Virus record (IMG/VR): IMGVR_UViG_3300048110_000048
Location: 1 to 38,659 of that record
Source: a virus
DNA length: 38,659 nucleotides
Reading direction: 5' to 3' (one strand)
Part shown: in pieces, positions 7,927-17,124 of the stretch
How positions within the stretch are numbered: position 1 is the stretch's first letter
How the letters are laid out: each line of letters opens with the position of its first letter
Notes under the pieces: generated by a model
The model's input: the letters and a program-made list of their open reading frames with translations, nothing else
What the model was told of the DNA's origin: nothing
The model's database searches: none
Translations under genes and position numbers: made by a program

Positions 7927-9627
7927 TTATGCGCCTCCTGCGCCGTATATAGTTTTGAGTGCTGTACCTGATGAGTTATACACTACAAAGGATACGACAG
8001 ATTTCAATTCATTTGAGCCTACGGCATCATCTGCTAGTTTAACTTGGGTTACGGAATTAGATGCTAAATGTTCTGCATCTATAGATCCTGCTGCATAGTG
8101 TTCTGAGTTAATTACATCATTGGCAATCTTTGATCCGTTAATTGCATCGCCTGCAATCTTAGCTGTTGTTATAGATCCGTCTGGAACAACCGAGTTATTA
8201 AACTGAACCCACTGACTTGAAGAGCCATCATTATAGTAAATATATAAAGATCCAGTTTCCTCATCCCACCACAAGTCTCCATCTACTGCACCTGATGGAG
8301 CAGTTACACTTGTAATAGCCTCGTTACCTTCACCTTTAATACCTTTAATACCAGTGTCGCCTTTTTGTCCTTTTGAACCAGTGGCACCAATCTCACCTTT
8401 TTGACCCTTTTGGCCTTTAGCACCGTCAGCACCTACTCCGCTTTCACCTTTTTGGCCTTTAGCTCCGGTAGAGCCTCCAGCACCAACTTCACCTTTTTGA
8501 CCTTTTTGGCCTTTAGCACCAGTTTCACCTTTTTGGCCTTTAGCACCAGCAGATCCAACTTCACCTTTTTGACCTTTAGCACCGTCAACACCAATTGTAC
8601 CAGCTGCACCTTTTTGACCTTTTGCACCTGCAGCACCAGCTGCACCTGCATCTCCGCCTGCACCTTTTTGACCTTTATCACCAGCTAAGGCTGCATTGGC
8701 AATCGTATGCTTTTCCCATGTACCTGCTGAAGCGTCATATACTGGTATAAGGTCAGTACTTACGGCATCAGCACCTGTTGAGAATGCTGATAAGGCAGAT
8801 CCAACATTAGTTGCATCAGTAACGTCAGCACTAGCTTCAATGTTATCAAGCTTACCACCATCTGTTGAAACATCTCTACCATCAACAGTACCAGTAACTG
8901 TAATATTATTAATACCACTTACATTATTAGAACCATCTTTTGATACAAGAGTACCAGATGTTGGTAGTGTAAGCCCAGTTGTTCCGCTTGTAGTAAAGGT
9001 AGTTGCGTGTGCACCAGATGTAGTAAGAGAACCACCAAGGGTTAAGTTACCTAACAGACTTAAAGTTCTATTAGCATTTTTTACATCAAAGGTTAATGTT
9101 CTATCAGCACTTGCGTTAACTGAACTGTTGGCTGCAAATAATAATTCATAACTTGCCTCAGTAACATCTCTAAGTGAGAATGTACTAATATCATTAATTG
9201 CACCAGAGTTAATATCAACTGTGTTAATAACAGGAGAAGTTAAGGTTTTATTAGTAAGTGTTTCTGTACCAGTTAATGATGCAAAAGAGTTACCGCCACT
9301 AAGAGCTGCATTCCACTGACCAATAGTACCAGTCAAACTATTGTTTGAAAGGTTAATAGTTTTGTTGGTAAGGGTTTGTGTTCCCGTTAATGTAGCCGCA
9401 TAGTCTGAGTCTAATCTAAGTTGAACATCTGCATCATTAGTACCAGAGTTAAGAACCACAATGCCAGCATCAGATCCTTTAGGAGCAATAGTCCCAACAA
9501 AATCGCCCATGGTACCAGAGTCCATAGCAATATTTGTTTCTCTAATAATCTGAAGAACATCTGCTGAGTCAGTTTGTGCTGCTAACCCTAGGCTGATATT
9601 TAGATGATCACTTAGCTTTTGTACCAT
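7927..9627 (-). CDS. Collagen-like tail fiber protein, 566 aa
   Basis: Three parts are visible. Residues 1-315 are a Ser/Thr/Asn-rich beta-type shaft with the fiber repeat TLTGTQTLTNKT. Residues 316-434 are 39 Gly-X-Y triplets with one two-residue break after GES, rich in GAK, GQK and GEV and lacking proline. The C-terminal part has decapeptide-like repeats (SITTAKIAGDAI and similar) and ends in VVSFVVYNSSGTALKTIYGA. That last module recurs at the end of the 492-aa fiber at 32749-34227, so the two fibers likely share a partner or folding tip. A ribosome binding site AGGAAA precedes the ATG at 9627 in the 16-nt gap. It is a probable virion fiber. Confidence 0.87.
   Translation of the reverse strand: MVQKLSDHLNISLGLAAQTDSADVLQIIRETNIAMDSGTMGDFVGTIAPKGSDAGIVVLNSGTNDADVQLRLDSDYAATLTGTQTLTNKTINLSNNSLTGTIGQWNAALSGGNSFASLTGTETLTNKTLTSPVINTVDINSGAINDISTFSLRDVTEASYELLFAANSSVNASADRTLTFDVKNANRTLSLLGNLTLGGSLTTSGAHATTFTTSGTTGLTLPTSGTLVSKDGSNNVSGINNITVTGTVDGRDVSTDGGKLDNIEASADVTDATNVGSALSAFSTGADAVSTDLIPVYDASAGTWEKHTIANAALAGDKGQKGAGGDAGAAGAAGAKGQKGAAGTIGVDGAKGQKGEVGSAGAKGQKGETGAKGQKGQKGEVGAGGSTGAKGQKGESGVGADGAKGQKGQKGEIGATGSKGQKGDTGIKGIKGEGNEAITSVTAPSGAVDGDLWWDEETGSLYIYYNDGSSSQWVQFNNSVVPDGSITTAKIAGDAINGSKIANDVINSEHYAAGSIDAEHLASNSVTQVKLADDAVGSNELKSVVSFVVYNSSGTALKTIYGAGGA
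8326..8682 (-). repeat. Collagen-type Gly-X-Y coding repeats (39 triplets, one break)
   Basis: A 9-base periodic tract coding for residues 316-434 of the 566-aa fiber. The register is broken once by a GV dipeptide between GES and GAD. The KGE, KGD and QKG steps resemble the tract in the next gene. Confidence 0.92.
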
Positions 9628-9643
9628 TACTTTTTATTTCCTA

Positions 9644-12592
9644 TTAAGCCTGTGCTTCAGACCAACGAAGCTGAATAGACGCTTTAACATCACCAGATAA
9701 ACAGAATGCATTCACTGCCAAGATGTCTGGGCCATCTGGGAATTTATAATCTCCTCCGAGAGGAGCACCTGATAATTCTTTAAGCTGATCAATATCAGCA
9801 GTAGTAACAACAGAGTCTTGTCTACTTGTACCAGCAACGAATGAGAAGATACGTTCTCCTGGTTGCGCATACGATCCACTAGACCATGTAATATCACCTT
9901 TATTTGCAACTTGAGCAAAGCTAGGCTGTCCACCCTCTGCAGAACCTGAAAGTGATTTCCATGTAGCATCTTGGAAGTTCTTAGGATTAATAATCCCTTG
10001 AATATGAACCTCACCGGATGATGATGAACCACGCCCACACACAACAGCACATTCTTTAAGTAGTAGCTGTGATCTGTTAAGAAGATCCTTGGCTCCAAGT
10101 CTACCAACTGATGAGTTAGATACAGAAGGTGCAAGTCTAAGCACAAAGGATGTGATAGGAGTTGTGACGATTTGGTCTAAACCAGAGTTATGTGAGTTAG
10201 AATAGTTGAAGATATAACCACGGTCGAAGTCAAAGTCTCCATCAATAACTAGGGCAGATCCCCAGTGGGATAGTGTTGGAGAACAAGTGTTTGAAATCTC
10301 AATGATACCTGTCTTATTACTATGTGTAGCAGCCGCACCAGCTGTAAGGTTATTTGTAGTACCTTGCTGATACTGAGTAAGTGTAGCTGATCTTGTACAT
10401 CCTGTAAAGTTGCCTGGTCCTAAAGTTGTTGACCTACCTGTATATGAGATAATTTCATTATCAATCATAATAGTACCAGCATCATCAAACTCGCCTAGAT
10501 CAGCAGCTGCAATAGTTGTAGTAGATGCATTGATTGTTTGAGTTAGGTGTGTAATTGGTGAGTCATTCTCAATAGAGTATCTCACTGGAAGGTTACCAGA
10601 CCGCATAAATGCTTCATTATTAATGTTGTTGTTTTTCATTCTGTGAACCATAGTCCAATGACCATCTGGTCCACGAATCATAAAGTCAATGAATCCAGCT
10701 CCATACCATGAGTATTGGAAACCAACCATCTGCATTTTGTTAACATCTAAGTTATGATGAGATGGGTTATGTGTTCCTGTGCCATCCATTGTATCCAAAT
10801 TCCAACGTGACTGTGGTATTTTAATATCTGTAATAAGGTTACCTTTAATACCAGAGGCTGTAATACCACGATAGTCAGGTGTCACAAACATAGAAGTATC
10901 AGAAGCAACTTGAGTCACAAAGTGAATCATACCACGGATAGAAATTCTATCTCCAGCTTTACACTGTTCTGTAAGTCTTGTATTAGATCCTGTGACTTCA
11001 CTACCGTTAGCAGTAACACCAATTGTACCAGTAATCTGTTGAGTTGATGTACGTCTACAAGCATATAGTTGTTTACCATCCCACTCATAAAAGATTCCGT
11101 TAACGTCATCAAACATACCTGCACGAACAGCTGCACCACGCCACTCAGTAACATACATCGTACATACTCTTTTGAGTACTGGATCTGTTGCTCCTAGAGT
11201 TTGAGTTGCCGCTACTTTATATACATAGTCATCTACGATAGAATCAACTGTATATGTTCCTTCATATCCAGATGTCTCAATACCTTCTAATCTAACTTTA
11301 GCACCAGGTTGTAGTCCGTGGTCGATCTCATCAGTACCGATTGTGATAAGAGATCCAACAGAAGTACCAGCTGCAGATATAGTTCTAACATCATAGTTAG
11401 GAGCAAAGAGTGTACCAGTTGAGAATAGGAAGCCTTTACCAGACTGATACCTAAAATACCTTTTACTAACACGTACAACAGAAGCCGCATATGTTGGTGT
11501 CTTTGTTTGTAGAATAACTCCACCATCTGCTGGTCTATGTAGAATAGTAGCGTTAGAAAGAGCATATAGTGTTATAGAACTAGGATTACTTACTACCGCA
11601 CCTGATCTAGCACTAAATGTGAGAGATGTAAGTGATGGAGTTGATTTAATAAAGAAAGGTCCTGATGAATAGTCTCTATTAGTACCGCCACCAGTCTCAA
11701 CGTGAATGTTTGTGCCTGGAATAAGCCCGTGAGGGTTAGTAAAGTTTAGAGTAATTACACTTGGGTTAGCACCATTAGATGTAGCAGAAGAAACTGGAAT
11801 AGAAGCACCTGCATAAATACCGCCACCTCTTGTTAGTGTCTCTTCAGTGTGTAATGATTGTCCGTTTGATGTACCAACAATACCTCGTGCATAGTATTTA
11901 ATTCTTGTAGTATTAACAACTGTCTCAACAAGGAATGAACCATCACCCCGTGAGAAGCCTGCAACACCAGCATCTAGCCCTGATACGTTAACAACATCTC
12001 CGACAGCCAAGCCATGTGCCGATCCAAATGTGACTTCAATTAATGAGTTTGTAGCAGAACCTGTATTGTAATTTGTAGTTACGGCTGTAGTTTCAATATC
12101 AACACCTTCGTTTTGATAAACAGATGGATATCCTTTAACAGTACCATAGCCAGCCCATTTAGTAGGCTGCAATCCATACTCAAAGTCAGCATCAATCATT
12201 GACTCTGGTAAGGATACTCTCATACGCTCAATAGCATCTGTACCAAATGCATAAGGTCTGACAGTTGTATCACCTTGTGGATCTTCTACAAAGATTTGCA
12301 GAATATCTGATGCTGACATACCTGAGGTAGATTTAGCTAATGTAAGTGTTGTATATCCATTGTCTCTTGATATAACTGTAGGCCAGTTACCACCGTCGCC
12401 AGTGTTTTCTGTAGTGACTACAGCAGTTGTGCCGGCATGATCAGCTCCACCGAAGTTGTAAATAATCACATTATCGGTTACATTAGTGATGATTAGGAAT
12501 TGGTCCAAAGTATAACCACCTGGTATTTGAATAGTACCGGCTCCGGCACCTCCAGGTGTAAATACATAATCACGAATTAATTGTTTTCCCAT
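9644..12592 (-). CDS. Large virion structural protein, 982 aa
   Basis: A 982-aa protein starting MGKQLIRDYVFTPGGAGAG, with FLIITNVTDNVIIYNFGG shortly after; from memory this N-terminus marks a structural protein conserved among marine T4-like phages. The sequence is beta-rich, with repeated segments around GLAVGDVVNV, GLIPGTNIHV and GLQPGAKVRLEG, which look like repeated small beta domains (about residues 190-480). A region with aromatic residues (HNLDVNKMQMVGFQYSWYGAGFIDF, of which the first half resembles a binding face) lies near residue 620. AGGA lies six bases before the ATG. Probably a baseplate or tail-fiber-associated protein expressed late. The exact virion position is not known. Confidence 0.8.
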   Translation of the reverse strand: MGKQLIRDYVFTPGGAGAGTIQIPGGYTLDQFLIITNVTDNVIIYNFGGADHAGTTAVVTTENTGDGGNWPTVISRDNGYTTLTLAKSTSGMSASDILQIFVEDPQGDTTVRPYAFGTDAIERMRVSLPESMIDADFEYGLQPTKWAGYGTVKGYPSVYQNEGVDIETTAVTTNYNTGSATNSLIEVTFGSAHGLAVGDVVNVSGLDAGVAGFSRGDGSFLVETVVNTTRIKYYARGIVGTSNGQSLHTEETLTRGGGIYAGASIPVSSATSNGANPSVITLNFTNPHGLIPGTNIHVETGGGTNRDYSSGPFFIKSTPSLTSLTFSARSGAVVSNPSSITLYALSNATILHRPADGGVILQTKTPTYAASVVRVSKRYFRYQSGKGFLFSTGTLFAPNYDVRTISAAGTSVGSLITIGTDEIDHGLQPGAKVRLEGIETSGYEGTYTVDSIVDDYVYKVAATQTLGATDPVLKRVCTMYVTEWRGAAVRAGMFDDVNGIFYEWDGKQLYACRRTSTQQITGTIGVTANGSEVTGSNTRLTEQCKAGDRISIRGMIHFVTQVASDTSMFVTPDYRGITASGIKGNLITDIKIPQSRWNLDTMDGTGTHNPSHHNLDVNKMQMVGFQYSWYGAGFIDFMIRGPDGHWTMVHRMKNNNINNEAFMRSGNLPVRYSIENDSPITHLTQTINASTTTIAAADLGEFDDAGTIMIDNEIISYTGRSTTLGPGNFTGCTRSATLTQYQQGTTNNLTAGAAATHSNKTGIIEISNTCSPTLSHWGSALVIDGDFDFDRGYIFNYSNSHNSGLDQIVTTPITSFVLRLAPSVSNSSVGRLGAKDLLNRSQLLLKECAVVCGRGSSSSGEVHIQGIINPKNFQDATWKSLSGSAEGGQPSFAQVANKGDITWSSGSYAQPGERIFSFVAGTSRQDSVVTTADIDQLKELSGAPLGGDYKFPDGPDILAVNAFCLSGDVKASIQLRWSEAQA

Positions 12593-12595
12593 TGT

Positions 12596-14908
12596 CTATC
12601 CTAAAGCTATTGCGTATGCTATCGCATTTTGATTAAGTGTATCGGAATCTGCATTTACTCCAGCGGTACCTTGAAGACCAGTTGGTCCTCTTTGTCCAAT
12701 AGCCGCAAATACGTTCCATGTGTTATTTATAAAGATAAAATCGACGGTGTTCTGACCAAGGTCAAGTCGGAAGTTATCTGCATTCCCTTCAATTGTCTGC
12801 CCATTTCGTGCAACATCTAAGTAGTTTGTTGCATTCCAATTAGCTATATCTATAAAGTGAATTGTATTACCTGTTGCAGGGCTAGCAGGAAGAGTTACAG
12901 TAAATGCTCCACCAGAAGTATCAATTGCTAATCTATCTCCTGCTACCGCAGTGTAGTTAGCTGTCTTTACTTTGTAATCTGATTGGAAAGCAGAGAAGTC
13001 GGAGTCAAATCCTAGATATGAACCTCTAAGTGCTCCAAAGTTCCAAGTACCTAATTCAAAACTACTGTGACCTACGTTAATAGTTTGATCAGCTGTTGAT
13101 GAATCTAACCCATCTTGTATAAGATTTTGGAAAGCATAGAACTCACCATTAGATGCATCTCTAATAAATCCAGCTCGTCTGATAGTTGATCCACCATCAT
13201 CAGAATATCTACCAACAAGACCAATATCAACAGCATCTGTTGAGTTGGAGTCGGCAAGTTTAATCATTGCATTGGTAACTCTAAGATCAGTTACCTGATT
13301 GTTAATCTGATCACCACCAACAACAAGGTCGCCAGATACGTTAAGGTTACCAGAGATAGTTGATCCGCCAGCAAAAGTAACTACCGATGATGTACTAACA
13401 TCCTGACCAATAGCAATAGAACCACTGCTAATAGTAACACCAGTGCCACCTGAGAAGTGAGCCCTTGTGTCTGATGCAACAGGTCCTTGATATGTAATTG
13501 TACCATTAGAAGCATTATAACTAAGAGAACCATCACCACCAGCATCAGTTATAGTGATTGCATTCTTTGCATCTGAATCTGCTCTTGCTGTAGTATAGTA
13601 AAGATTGCCACCTTCGGTTAGGCTGCCTGTGTTCTTTGTTGCTAATCTAGCATCAAAATCACTATCAACTCTTGTAGCTGTATAATACTTATTTGTACCT
13701 TCTGAAAGACCACCAGTGTTATGATTTGATAATGTAGAAACTTGACCTGTTAGATTACCAAGAAATACTCCTTGAGCCTGTACGTTACCAGATGTAGTAA
13801 TATCAGAAGCACGGATATCACCGGATACACCAAGACCACCAGCAACAACCAAAGCACCAGTTGTTTTGTTAGTAGATGCTATGTTTGATGGAATATCAAC
13901 AATACCTGTCGAGTCAACAGAGAATAGTGTAGTACCAGTTGAAAGATCGTAGTTGGCACCAATATCTCTTTTAATTTTAAAGTTTGTTGTATTACCTTCA
14001 TAACCAATAACAAAGTCATTAGCGCCTTGTATACCAGATATACCAATCGCATGATTGAACTGATCGTTTTTACCAATAGAAACAATAGTATCTCTGGATG
14101 AGTCACCACCAAAGTGATATACAGTATGATTAGAGTCACCAAACGATGCTGCTGTATTAAATGATATACCAGAATACTCATGCATATGCATTGTAGATTG
14201 GTTACCAGCACTATCTTTAAATATAGGAGAGCTGATATTAGGTGCTGTAATAGTTTTATTTGTAAGAGTTTGCGTGCCAGTTATTGTGGCATAATCTTTA
14301 GCTAGTAAGTCTAGCCTATCACTATCCATAACTGCAACTACTCGAGCATCTGCTCTTGCATTAGTATAGTATAGATTAGAACCTTCGGCAAGATTATCCG
14401 TGCTCTTAATAGCAAGTCTTACATCAAAGTCACTATCAGTTCTGGCACCAGTATAGTATAGATTAGAACCTTCGGCAAGATTAGCTGTCGACTTTGTAGC
14501 TAAACGTGTATCAAAATCGGCATCTTTATATGTGGTTACACTGAATTGACCTGTAGTGCTGTTAAAGGATAAATCTCCTCCAGCCGATAGGTGAGCAAGA
14601 ACATCTGCTTTTACAGGTCCTTGGTATGTAATAACACCTGAGGTATTGTTATAACCAAGGGAACCATCTCCACCGTTATCGGTTACTGAGATGGCAGTTC
14701 TGGCACTAGGTGTGATTCCTGCAACGGTTTGGTTTATTTTAAGTTGAACACCAGAGGAGTCAAGAAATCTAGCAATAGAGTTATTGGCAGCTTTATAGTA
14801 GATGTTACCATCTAAATAGTTTACGGCTAATTCGCCGTATTCTAAATCAGAACTATCCGGAGCCCTGTTCGCAACAGAACTCTTTTTATGAATTAATTTT
14901 ACTGCCAT
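12596..14908 (-). CDS. Tail fiber protein with 29-residue repeats, 770 aa
   Basis: The N-terminus (KLIHKKSSVANRAPDSSDLE, then YGELAVNY) matches the attachment segment common to many phage fibers. Copies of a repeat containing AEGSNLYYT, RxDSDFDxRLAxKST occur at about residues 130-190 and again near 400-440; two are encoded by a perfect 34-nt direct repeat 87 nt apart. The middle has beta-helix-like sequence, and the C-terminal domain (TANYTAVAGDRLAIDTSGG, VTLPASPATGNTIHFID) is a compact beta domain of a type seen in fiber receptor-binding parts. TTAAGGGTC precedes the ATG at 14908. Likely a side or long tail fiber; receptor specificity cannot be read. Confidence 0.85.
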   Translation of the reverse strand: MAVKLIHKKSSVANRAPDSSDLEYGELAVNYLDGNIYYKAANNSIARFLDSSGVQLKINQTVAGITPSARTAISVTDNGGDGSLGYNNTSGVITYQGPVKADVLAHLSAGGDLSFNSTTGQFSVTTYKDADFDTRLATKSTANLAEGSNLYYTGARTDSDFDVRLAIKSTDNLAEGSNLYYTNARADARVVAVMDSDRLDLLAKDYATITGTQTLTNKTITAPNISSPIFKDSAGNQSTMHMHEYSGISFNTAASFGDSNHTVYHFGGDSSRDTIVSIGKNDQFNHAIGISGIQGANDFVIGYEGNTTNFKIKRDIGANYDLSTGTTLFSVDSTGIVDIPSNIASTNKTTGALVVAGGLGVSGDIRASDITTSGNVQAQGVFLGNLTGQVSTLSNHNTGGLSEGTNKYYTATRVDSDFDARLATKNTGSLTEGGNLYYTTARADSDAKNAITITDAGGDGSLSYNASNGTITYQGPVASDTRAHFSGGTGVTISSGSIAIGQDVSTSSVVTFAGGSTISGNLNVSGDLVVGGDQINNQVTDLRVTNAMIKLADSNSTDAVDIGLVGRYSDDGGSTIRRAGFIRDASNGEFYAFQNLIQDGLDSSTADQTINVGHSSFELGTWNFGALRGSYLGFDSDFSAFQSDYKVKTANYTAVAGDRLAIDTSGGAFTVTLPASPATGNTIHFIDIANWNATNYLDVARNGQTIEGNADNFRLDLGQNTVDFIFINNTWNVFAAIGQRGPTGLQGTAGVNADSDTLNQNAIAYAIALG
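12724..12731 (-). promoter_or_regulatory. Possible internal late promoter box in fiber gene
   Basis: TATAAATA on the minus strand inside the 3' end of the 770-aa fiber gene, about 130 nt before the 982-aa gene. It lies within a 17-nt string (12720-12736) identical to the one at the intergenic box 17155-17171, which makes it more credible than the other internal matches. Confidence 0.35.
14363..14396. repeat. 34-nt perfect direct repeat, copy A
   Basis: Identical to 14450-14483. The two copies start 87 nt apart, equal to 29 codons, and encode the same stretch of the fiber repeat (NLAEGSNLYYT). Confidence 0.95.
14450..14483. repeat. 34-nt perfect direct repeat, copy B
   Basis: Second copy of the repeat at 14363-14396. 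The in-frame spacing means recombination between copies would add or remove exactly one 29-residue unit. Confidence 0.95.
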
Positions 14909-14970
14909 AATGACCCTTAAAAAAGTTTATTACCGAACTAAAAAGCCCAGAAAGATATTGTCAAATGTAT
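14909..14970 (-). other. 62-nt gap between fiber genes
   Basis: It holds the Shine-Dalgarno of the 770-aa fiber (TTAAGGGTC) at its left end. I see no convincing hairpin with a T-run or a TATAAATA box. The nearest late-like string on the minus strand (ACTAAATA) has two mismatches. Confidence 0.5.
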
Positions 14971-16512
14971 TTAGTATGTTCCACCATTAACTTCATGGAT
15001 GATAACTTCACCCGCTCCGTCAACTGTAAAGAAGTCAGTGCTAAACTTAGCAACACCTAAGTTAGATGAAGATGCTATCTCAGCTGAGAATGTTAAAGTG
15101 TTAGCTGTATCATCATAAGCGATGTCTAAACCTTCACCCACTTGAATCATATCATTTAATCTATCATCAACACGCTCATTAAAGCCAACGCCATTAATCT
15201 TAAAGTCTAAACCTTGTGGAAGATTAATTGATCTATTGAAATCCCAGTTATCTGTACCAGCATTCCATAGAATGTTTGCACCGGCTGTAGATACTTCAAT
15301 ACCAGATCCAGTAGCAGCAGCTGAGTCAGCCGCTCCGTCAGCAAGAACAATAGTTTTATCATCAACAGTCATAGTTGTTGAGTTAATGATTGTTTGAGTA
15401 CCGTCTACTTGTAGATCACCACGGATAATAACTTTACCAGCAACAGCCATGTTGTTACCAGGATCAAGCCACATAAGAGCATTATCAGAGTCTGTTGTAG
15501 ATAGGACGTTACCATTTAATCTAACATTATCAACATCTAGTTGTGTCAACCCAGCAAGATCAGTAACTGTAGTACCTGGATTTAGTCCTGTTGAACCAAG
15601 AGTTGTTGTTGCAACTGTAATAGCACCGGCATTATTACCGAAGTCTGTAGCATCAAATCTAGCAACACCAAGGTTTGTATCTGTAGCAACTTCTGCAGCA
15701 ACTGTGATACCAGATCCAGATGCAGCAATATCAATTCCTTCACCACCACTAAATGTTAATGTACCACCGTTTAGAGCAACTGAACCAGATGTTGCATCAC
15801 CTGCTGTTGTAAGTGTTGTAGAAATTGCAACTTGTCCAGCTGTAGTTAATCTACCTTGAGCATCAACTGTGAATGTTGGAATCTGAGTAACAGAACCATA
15901 TGATCCAGCTGTTACTGCAGTATTGTCTAAATTAAAAGTAATATTATCATTTGTAAGTGCAGCAGTTAATCCTGTACCACCGGCAAATTCTAGTAACCCA
16001 GTAGCCAAATTAATTGTATCAGAATCACTACCAACTTTAGCTGTTAGAGTAGCAGCCTGATTGTATGAGTCTACATAGCCCTTAGTCGCCGCATCAGCCG
16101 AATCTACCGGAGTAGCAACATCTTCAATTCTACTAAAGTTAATAACAACTTGACCTGTACCACTTGGTGATATAAAGATATCGCCGTTCGCATCATTTGC
16201 ACTAATGGTATTACCATCAAGTGTCAGATTGTCAACAAGTAATTCGTTAATCTTTTTGTTTGCATCTACAAGTAATGCAGAGTTAGCAGTTAGAGTACCT
16301 TTAGCATGATCTAATTGCTGTGTAAAAAACTTACCACCAATGACTTCATGATTGGCAGCATCTCCGCCAGTTTCTGTCCCGTGACCAAAGTAGAGACGAT
16401 CACCACCATTGGAACCGTTATCTGCTAAGGATGAGTATGCCATTTCGCCGGCGGCTAGCGTAGAGGGATTTCCTGACGTAGCACTGCGTTTTAATCGTAT
16501 TATTGATGCCAT
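14971..16512 (-). CDS. Tail fiber protein, 513 aa
   Basis: The N-terminus MASIIRLKRSATSGNPSTLA followed by AGEMAYS is the typical phage fiber start (sequence of the LKRSxxxGxxP-AGE type). VDSADAATKGYVDS, common in phage fibers, follows near residue 145. The rest is Ser/Thr/Gly/Asp-rich beta-type repeats, including TLGSTGLNPGTTVTDLAGLT and TTLTTAGDATSGSVALNGGT. It ends HEVNGGTY, similar to the FNGGQY end of the preceding 84-aa protein. The start codon overlaps the stop of that gene by one base (TGATG), so translation is coupled. Probably a fiber or fiber hinge. Confidence 0.85.
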   Translation of the reverse strand: MASIIRLKRSATSGNPSTLAAGEMAYSSLADNGSNGGDRLYFGHGTETGGDAANHEVIGGKFFTQQLDHAKGTLTANSALLVDANKKINELLVDNLTLDGNTISANDANGDIFISPSGTGQVVINFSRIEDVATPVDSADAATKGYVDSYNQAATLTAKVGSDSDTINLATGLLEFAGGTGLTAALTNDNITFNLDNTAVTAGSYGSVTQIPTFTVDAQGRLTTAGQVAISTTLTTAGDATSGSVALNGGTLTFSGGEGIDIAASGSGITVAAEVATDTNLGVARFDATDFGNNAGAITVATTTLGSTGLNPGTTVTDLAGLTQLDVDNVRLNGNVLSTTDSDNALMWLDPGNNMAVAGKVIIRGDLQVDGTQTIINSTTMTVDDKTIVLADGAADSAAATGSGIEVSTAGANILWNAGTDNWDFNRSINLPQGLDFKINGVGFNERVDDRLNDMIQVGEGLDIAYDDTANTLTFSAEIASSSNLGVAKFSTDFFTVDGAGEVIIHEVNGGTY

Positions 16513-16766
16513 CAGTATTGGCCTCCGTTAAAGTTAGTATTTTCTAATTCTTGCTCGGCTTCAAATTTGCCGGTTGCCGCATTATAAACTAAAACAGAGC
16601 CAGTAATGGCTCCGGTGGTATCAATTCCACCTAAATTATTTACGTTGAAAGAACCAGATGCAACCCGTCTAATAGGTGTACCTACTACTATCTTTTTTAT
16701 TTGTGTTGTAGAACCAGCAATTCTTACTGATCCAACAACTCCACTAAATCCTACTTTTGAAGCCAT
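16512..16766 (-). CDS. Small virion structural protein, 84 aa
   Basis: Started at the ATG at 16766 (MASKVGFSGVVGSVRIAG), which has AAGG eight bases upstream and follows the previous stop by four bases; a longer frame would overlap that gene. The sequence has a glycine- and beta-rich body (KKIVVGTPIRRVASGSF, NNLGGID) and ends in FNGGQY, close to the NGGTY terminus of the next fiber. Small proteins of this type accompany fibers in marine T4-like phages. Likely a fiber connector or part of the same fiber assembly; no catalytic motif is present. Confidence 0.75.
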   Translation of the reverse strand: MASKVGFSGVVGSVRIAGSTTQIKKIVVGTPIRRVASGSFNVNNLGGIDTTGAITGSVLVYNAATGKFEAEQELENTNFNGGQY

Positions 16767-16770
16767 GATA

Positions 16771-17124
16771 CTACCTTGTAACAGATGGTGAAACTGCAAT
16801 TCTGCCTTCAAGCACCCGCTCTATAATAGTATTAGAATCACTGTCGGAATATGACATTTCTACATCATATACATATCTGCCTGATTTTAGCTGATCTGTT
16901 TGCGTGTTAGTAAGACTTAAAGTTATAATCCCATCAGTTGGTGGAGTCATAACCGCTGAGATAAATTCAGTTGTATCTGCACTATCACTGTTAAAATTTT
17001 TCTTCATTTTAGCAGTTATTAAATGGTTAGTTAAGTTTTTTGGTGAGCCGTCTGTATTAACCAGATAGAGTTGAATGGCAACATCCGCGCCTTGATCAAT
17101 AGTAAATGTTTCTTCCTGTGCCAT
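16771..17124 (-). CDS. Small beta-sandwich tail protein, 117 aa
   Basis: Begins MAQEETFTIDQGADVAIQLYL and continues with a pattern of beta strands (LITAKMKKNF, GIITLSLTNTQT, YVYDVEMSY, VLEGRIAVSP). This resembles small immunoglobulin-like or BppU-N-like baseplate/fiber domains common next to phage fibers. GGGAAA precedes the ATG at 17124. It is the first gene of the left-centre tail run, preceded by a 119-nt non-coding gap with a late promoter box, so it probably heads a late operon reaching to the radical SAM genes. The fold assignment is from pattern only. Confidence 0.75.
   Translation of the reverse strand: MAQEETFTIDQGADVAIQLYLVNTDGSPKNLTNHLITAKMKKNFNSDSADTTEFISAVMTPPTDGIITLSLTNTQTDQLKSGRYVYDVEMSYSDSDSNTIIERVLEGRIAVSPSVTR

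Noticed and set aside
7457-8682. Regularly repeated short DNA units resembling a CRISPR or satellite array
   Set aside because: The units are coding, 9-base periodic and in frame with Gly-X-Y triplets; there are no uniform spacers and no cas genes.
12596-16512. Possible diversity-generating retroelement target in fiber genes
   Set aside because: No reverse transcriptase, no Avd-like gene and no template/variable repeat pair with A-specific differences is visible.
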